From UMGS1484 sp045593325 (lineage in GTDB: Bacteria; Bacillota; Clostridia; Oscillospirales; Acutalibacteraceae): 26,274 nucleotides of DNA. The position numbers were made by a program, and so were the translations under genes. The notes beneath the pieces were generated by a model. That model made no database searches. It was given only the letters and a program-made list of their open reading frames with translations, and was not told where the DNA came from. The stretch's first letter is position 1, and every line of letters starts with the position of its first letter. Where the stretch lies: contig JAZNWL010000089.1 in NCBI GenBank assembly GCA_045593325.1, positions 1 through 26,274 on the forward strand, given 5' to 3'. Of the stretch, positions 23,546 to 26,274 are shown piece by piece.

Positions 23546-23887
23546 ATGGATGACCTTTCTTCCATGCTGTCGGGGTTGTTGAACTCTCCCGAAGGAATGA
23601 AACAGCTGAAAACCATGGCAGGGGCATTATTCGGGGAACAAAATGCAACACCAGAATCAGCTCCCACCGCTGACAGCGGATTGCCCGACGTTTCTCCCGG
23701 GGAGATTGCAGGATTGATGAAAATGGTCAGTATGCTGAAAAGCAATCAAACCGACCATCGGGCACAACTTCTTTTGTCTATACGCCCTCATTTGTCGGAG
23801 CACCGTCAAAAACGGGTGGACGACGCGGTGAAGATCTTGCGTTTGATTCAAATTCTTCCCGCTGTAAAAGAAGCAGGTATTTTTTAG
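23546..23887 (+). CDS. small helical protein of the three-gene set, function unknown
   Basis: A 113-residue protein. The N-terminal helix MDDLSSMLSGLLNSPEGMK is followed by a disordered Ala/Pro/Ser linker (about 34-52). The C-terminal half has NQTDHRAQLLLSIRPHLSEHR and RVDDAVKILRLIQILPAVK, a pattern I recall from uncharacterised Clostridia proteins. No enzyme motif is visible. AGGAGG lies about 8 bases upstream of ATG 23546. It sits 13 bases after the first small gene and 10 before the third, so the three are probably co-translated. Confidence 0.8.
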   Translation: MDDLSSMLSGLLNSPEGMKQLKTMAGALFGEQNATPESAPTADSGLPDVSPGEIAGLMKMVSMLKSNQTDHRAQLLLSIRPHLSEHRQKRVDDAVKILRLIQILPAVKEAGIF

Positions 23888-23897
23888 AGGTGATGTC

Positions 23898-24203
23898 ATG
23901 GCGGTTCAAAGTTCCAATGATTTCTTGCAGATGCAACGGGAAGCCGAAAAACGGGTAATGGAAATGCAACGCCGCGCCAAGAGTCGGGTGGAACCAAAAG
24001 AATCAACCGTACCGGCGCAACCTGTCCCATCGGCACCAAGGCAACCTAAACCTGCAGCAAAACACAGCTTTTTGGATATGCTGAACATCAAGTCTTTCTT
24101 TGAAAGTAAGGATACGTCTTTGGTTTTGATGGTATTGGCGCTTCTGAATGCCGAAGAAACCGACCCATTGTTGATGTTAGCATTATTATATGTGATTTTA
24201 TAG
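23898..24203 (+). CDS. small protein with hydrophobic C-terminus, third of the set, function unknown
   Basis: A 101-residue protein in three parts. The N-terminus is a charged amphipathic helix (FLQMQREAEKRVMEMQRRAK). A Pro/Ala/Gln-rich linker follows (about 33-55). The C-terminus holds two short hydrophobic stretches (TSLVLMVLALLN and LLMLALLYVIL) separated by an acidic EETDP turn. The hydrophobic hairpin could insert into a membrane or assemble with the two partners. AGAGGTGAT precedes ATG 23898. It converges on the Nudix gene, with only 2 bases between the two stops and no terminator visible there. Confidence 0.75.
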   Translation: MAVQSSNDFLQMQREAEKRVMEMQRRAKSRVEPKESTVPAQPVPSAPRQPKPAAKHSFLDMLNIKSFFESKDTSLVLMVLALLNAEETDPLLMLALLYVIL

Positions 24204-24205
24204 GT

Positions 24206-24742
24206 TTATTTTGTTAACAACCTCTTTAATTTTAAAATGGCAAGTTGGGTTTTTCCATCGATAATCTCGCCGTTATTCACCATTTCAAGGGCTTTTTCAA
24301 AAGGAATGGCAGCTACTTCCAAAAACTCATCCTCATCCAGGTTTTGTTTGGTGGGGGTGAGCTCTTTTGCATAGTACATATAAATCTTTTCCTGGCAGTA
24401 AGCAGGGGTGGGGAAGAAGAACCCCAAAGGAATCAGTTCTTTAGCAGTGTATCCCGTTTCTTCTTCCAGCTCTCTGGCTGCACAAAGCGCTGGATCTTCA
24501 CCTTTTTCCAGTTTTCCTGCAGGAATTTCCCACATGATTTCTCCGGCAGCATATCGGTATTGGCGAACCATTAACAGATTGCCCTTGTCATCCAACGCGG
24601 CAACACATGCCCCGCCGTTGTGTTCAATCACTTCCCGAAACGCTGTTTCTCCGTTGGGCAAGGTTACTGTATCTTTTCGTAAATTCAGAACACAGCCATG
24701 GAACAAGGAAACGGAATCGGTTTTAATCTCTTTTAAATTCAT
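24206..24742 (-). CDS. Nudix hydrolase, ADP-ribose pyrophosphatase type
   Basis: A 178-residue Nudix enzyme. The full Nudix box GX5EX7REUXEEXGU is at residues 76-98 (G76, E82, R90-E91, E94-E95, G97). The upstream RQYRYAAGEIMWEIPAG and the downstream FFPTPAYCQEKIYMYYA segments are typical of the NudF/ADP-ribose subgroup, which splits ADP-ribose to AMP and ribose 5-phosphate. ATG 24742 has AGGAG 6 bases upstream on the minus strand. Upstream on the same strand lies the decayed gene fragment, so any former operon partner is lost. Confidence 0.94.
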   Translation of the reverse strand: MNLKEIKTDSVSLFHGCVLNLRKDTVTLPNGETAFREVIEHNGGACVAALDDKGNLLMVRQYRYAAGEIMWEIPAGKLEKGEDPALCAARELEEETGYTAKELIPLGFFFPTPAYCQEKIYMYYAKELTPTKQNLDEDEFLEVAAIPFEKALEMVNNGEIIDGKTQLAILKLKRLLTK

Positions 24743-24799
24743 AGTAATCTCCTAACGTACAAAGGATCTCTGATTTGCAATATGTTTTTTCATAAAATC

Positions 24800-25080
24800 C
24801 TATTTGTCATCTTCGCATAAATCCAATGCGTTGATCATCCCTTGGAATTTTTGTGTGCCAAGGCAAAGTCGGAAGGATGAGGCGCATTGTTACCCAAATA
24901 GAATTGTAACCCACTTCTTTGGCGATTCGATAGGGTCTTAAAATTTCGGTTAAAACTTCTTGATCTTCGGTATAACTGTTGAAATTCTGTTCAATTCCTG
25001 CCCTTATTTTTTCAGCAGGTTGTTGTCTATCCCTGCAATTTTCAAAAATCAGTGAATTCGGAAAGGCGTGGATAACCGTG
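24800..25080 (-). pseudogene. decayed minus-strand gene, likely C-terminal part of a PHP-domain protein
   Basis: No intact gene fits this 338-base gap (24743-25080), but the minus strand carries coding-like remnants. One frame reads ENCRDRQQPAEKIR, then VLTEILRPYRIAKEVG. After a one-base shift near 24906-24912 the next frame reads LQFYLGNNAPHPSDFALAH. After a second shift at the T run 24848-24852 the third frame reads FQGMINALDLCEDDK and a TAG stop at 24800-24802. Joined, these resemble the end of a PHP protein, where FYLGSDAHHP would be expected; the metal-ligand Asp has become Asn and a His has become Pro. The family call is from memory. The 5' limit is uncertain: the first frame stays open to about 25100, into the start of the next gene. 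Confidence 0.55.
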
Positions 25081-25953
25081 ATGAACCAAACTGTGATTGA
25101 CTATACATATATCCAGAATACCATATGGAAAATCAAAGCTACCTATCCCGCGGTTCGGGTGTGCCGCATTGGAAAAAGCGTGGTGGGCAGAAGTATTTAT
25201 GCCCTGGAACTTGGGCGGTCTACCGCTCCCGCTATGTTGTTTCTGGGAACCTTTATCGGGCAGGATTCTTTGACAGGGGAACTTTTACTCAGTTGGTTTA
25301 CCAACGTGGCAGAAGGGGTAGTAAACAACCATAAAGTAAATGGGGTGACAGCACAGGAACTTATTAGCCGTCACCGCATTGTTATTATTCCGTTTGTCAA
25401 TCCTGATGGACGGGAAATTTGTGAGCGTGGCGCACATTGTGCAGGAGTGGACAGCGGCAGAATCAAACGGCTGTCAGGAGGGGATACCACCCGTTGGGAT
25501 GCCAATGCCCGCGGTGTGGATATTACCCATAATTTTGATTTCCGTTTTCCTGCCCGTCAAAAAGCCGAGAAAAACAGAGGGATTCATTCACCGGCTGCCA
25601 AAGGATATGGCGGTCCGTTCCCTGAAAGCGAACCGGAAACCGTAGCCATTGCGACCTATTGCCGTAAACAGCCCGTTCACCAAGCGGTTTGCCTGTACCC
25701 CGGGAAACGGCAAATCTTCTGGAGAAGTGTTGGTACCCCTCAAGAAACTTTGGAAAAACAGGCTCACGTATTGGGGATTGTTTCCGATTACGAAGTGGAA
25801 GCAGGGGTTGGTTGTGTGGTAGACAGCGGTTTTCGCAACTGGTTTGCCCAAACCTTTCGTAAACCCGCCTTTGATATTATGATGGATATTCATGGCGACA
25901 GCGTTCATCACAGTCAACTGCAGGAATTGCTCACCCTGTCTTGTTTATTTTAA
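25081..25953 (+). CDS. M14-like protein lacking the catalytic zinc site (predicted pseudoenzyme)
   Basis: A 290-residue relative of the M14 carboxypeptidase at 12845. Shared landmarks are IGKSVVGRS, IIPFVNPDGREI, ANARGVDITHNFD, KGYGGPFPESEPETVA and FRNWFAQTFRKPAF. By alignment, every catalytic position has changed: the zinc His and Glu are I59 and D62 (FIGQDS), the third ligand His is C204, and the catalytic Glu is M267. The Asn-Arg substrate motif is TH. The frame is intact over its full length, so it looks maintained rather than decayed, perhaps as a binding or regulatory protein. ATG 25081 (or GTG 25078) is likely, with GAAAGG upstream. A TTG at 24979 would add a signal-like leader but has no binding site and falls in the decayed gene. 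No signal peptide is then present. Confidence 0.75.
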   Translation: MNQTVIDYTYIQNTIWKIKATYPAVRVCRIGKSVVGRSIYALELGRSTAPAMLFLGTFIGQDSLTGELLLSWFTNVAEGVVNNHKVNGVTAQELISRHRIVIIPFVNPDGREICERGAHCAGVDSGRIKRLSGGDTTRWDANARGVDITHNFDFRFPARQKAEKNRGIHSPAAKGYGGPFPESEPETVAIATYCRKQPVHQAVCLYPGKRQIFWRSVGTPQETLEKQAHVLGIVSDYEVEAGVGCVVDSGFRNWFAQTFRKPAFDIMMDIHGDSVHHSQLQELLTLSCLF

Positions 25954-26274
25954 TAAATCCACAAACCGTCCTGATAAATAACCGTTAAACTCAAAGTTCC
26001 TTCATAGAAGAAGAAAGAAACGTGATTGGTGCCGAAGGTGTAATCAATATAGGTGAAACCCATACCTTGGCGAAGTAACATGGAGCGGGCTTCCTCGGTG
26101 GCGTCACCACTGACAGCAGGTTCGCCCAAAACCGAAACGATGGCATCTTTGGTGGTAACGGTGGGTTCAAATCCATAAGCAGTGCCGTAGCAAACAATGG
26201 CAGCCAAACCGTTGTCACGATCGTCGTTAGTGTAGTAGAAATCAGCACCGCCAACGGTGTATTGAATATATTTT
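25950..26274 (-). CDS. C-terminal part of an unidentified protein, running off the window end
   Basis: The minus-strand frame is open from the window edge to a stop at 25950-25952, giving about 107 C-terminal residues. The start lies beyond 26274, and the TTG near 26207 is internal. Visible segments are YTVGGADFYYTNDDRDNGLAA, a Gly/Thr-rich middle (FEPTVTTKDAIVSVLGEPA), and an aromatic beta-rich end (FTYIDYTFGTNHVSFFFYEG, then VIYQDGLWIY). The alternation of short beta strands suggests an extracytoplasmic beta domain, perhaps of a lipoprotein. I do not recognise the family. It converges on the M14-like gene, overlapping its stop by 4 bases. Confidence 0.7.
   Translation of the reverse strand, partial: KYIQYTVGGADFYYTNDDRDNGLAAIVCYGTAYGFEPTVTTKDAIVSVLGEPAVSGDATEEARSMLLRQGMGFTYIDYTFGTNHVSFFFYEGTLSLTVIYQDGLWIY

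Noticed and set aside
24408..24755. A 115-codon plus-strand open frame over the Nudix gene
   Set aside because: Antisense to a perfect Nudix box. The Ser-rich product is the complement of that coding strand.
24979..25080. N-terminal extension of the M14-like protein from TTG 24979, resembling a signal peptide
   Set aside because: No ribosome binding site precedes the TTG, and the stretch is better explained as the complement of the decayed minus-strand gene.

Overview
The window reads as chromosomal DNA from a low-to-mid GC, spore-forming-lineage Clostridia bacterium (Firmicutes/Bacillota), probably an uncultivated gut member of the Oscillospirales or a relative. The evidence is a short-form HisG with HisZ, a YerC/HisR-type TrpR regulator, a zinc-type ribosomal protein L28, the nadD-yqeK-LCP-rsfS block, yqeG, a YlbJ-like membrane protein, strong AGGAGG ribosome binding sites, and frequent GTG and TTG starts. 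I see no tRNA, rRNA, CRISPR array, insertion sequence or phage gene.

Layout. (1) 81-320: rpmB with its own promoter and terminator. (2) 348-8918: a complete histidine biosynthesis operon, hisR-hisZ-hisG-hisD-hisC-hisB-hisH-hisA-hisF-hisIE-hisK. Most genes overlap or abut, and all ten reactions from PRPP plus ATP to histidine are covered. (3) 8983-12772: three cytosolic peptidases (PepD-like M20C, M24 Xaa-Pro type, M29), starting 64 bp after hisK and ending at a strong terminator. (4) 12784-14140: a secreted or anchored M14 carboxypeptidase behind its own promoter candidate. (5) 14137-14421: a small minus-strand membrane protein. (6) 14503-19668: nadD-yqeK-LCP-rsfS-leuS, then a terminator. (7) 19735-22792: rpsU, yqeG, an endonuclease IV-like protein, a YlbJ-like protein and a Cys-rich small protein, closed by a bidirectional terminator. 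(8) 22794-24742: a minus-strand YfcE-type phosphodiesterase, diverging from three small uncharacterised plus-strand genes, which converge on a minus-strand Nudix hydrolase. (9) 24743-26274: a decayed minus-strand gene that looks like a PHP-domain C-terminus, an M14-like protein lacking all catalytic zinc-site residues, and the C-terminal part of an unidentified minus-strand gene running off the window.

How the parts relate. HisZ is the regulatory partner that short HisG needs. HisH and HisF form the glutaminase/cyclase pair. HisK is the PHP-type histidinol-phosphatase. A TrpR-fold repressor heads the operon and probably controls it. The peptidases downstream could supply histidine and other amino acids from dipeptides. 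The rest is mostly conserved Clostridia housekeeping.

The less ordinary material is the catalytically dead M14 paralogue beside a broken gene, the uncharacterised small-gene trio, a hairpin that could mask the rpsU ribosome binding site, and an altered metal site in the endonuclease IV-like protein. I did not find a convincing wholly new multi-gene system.
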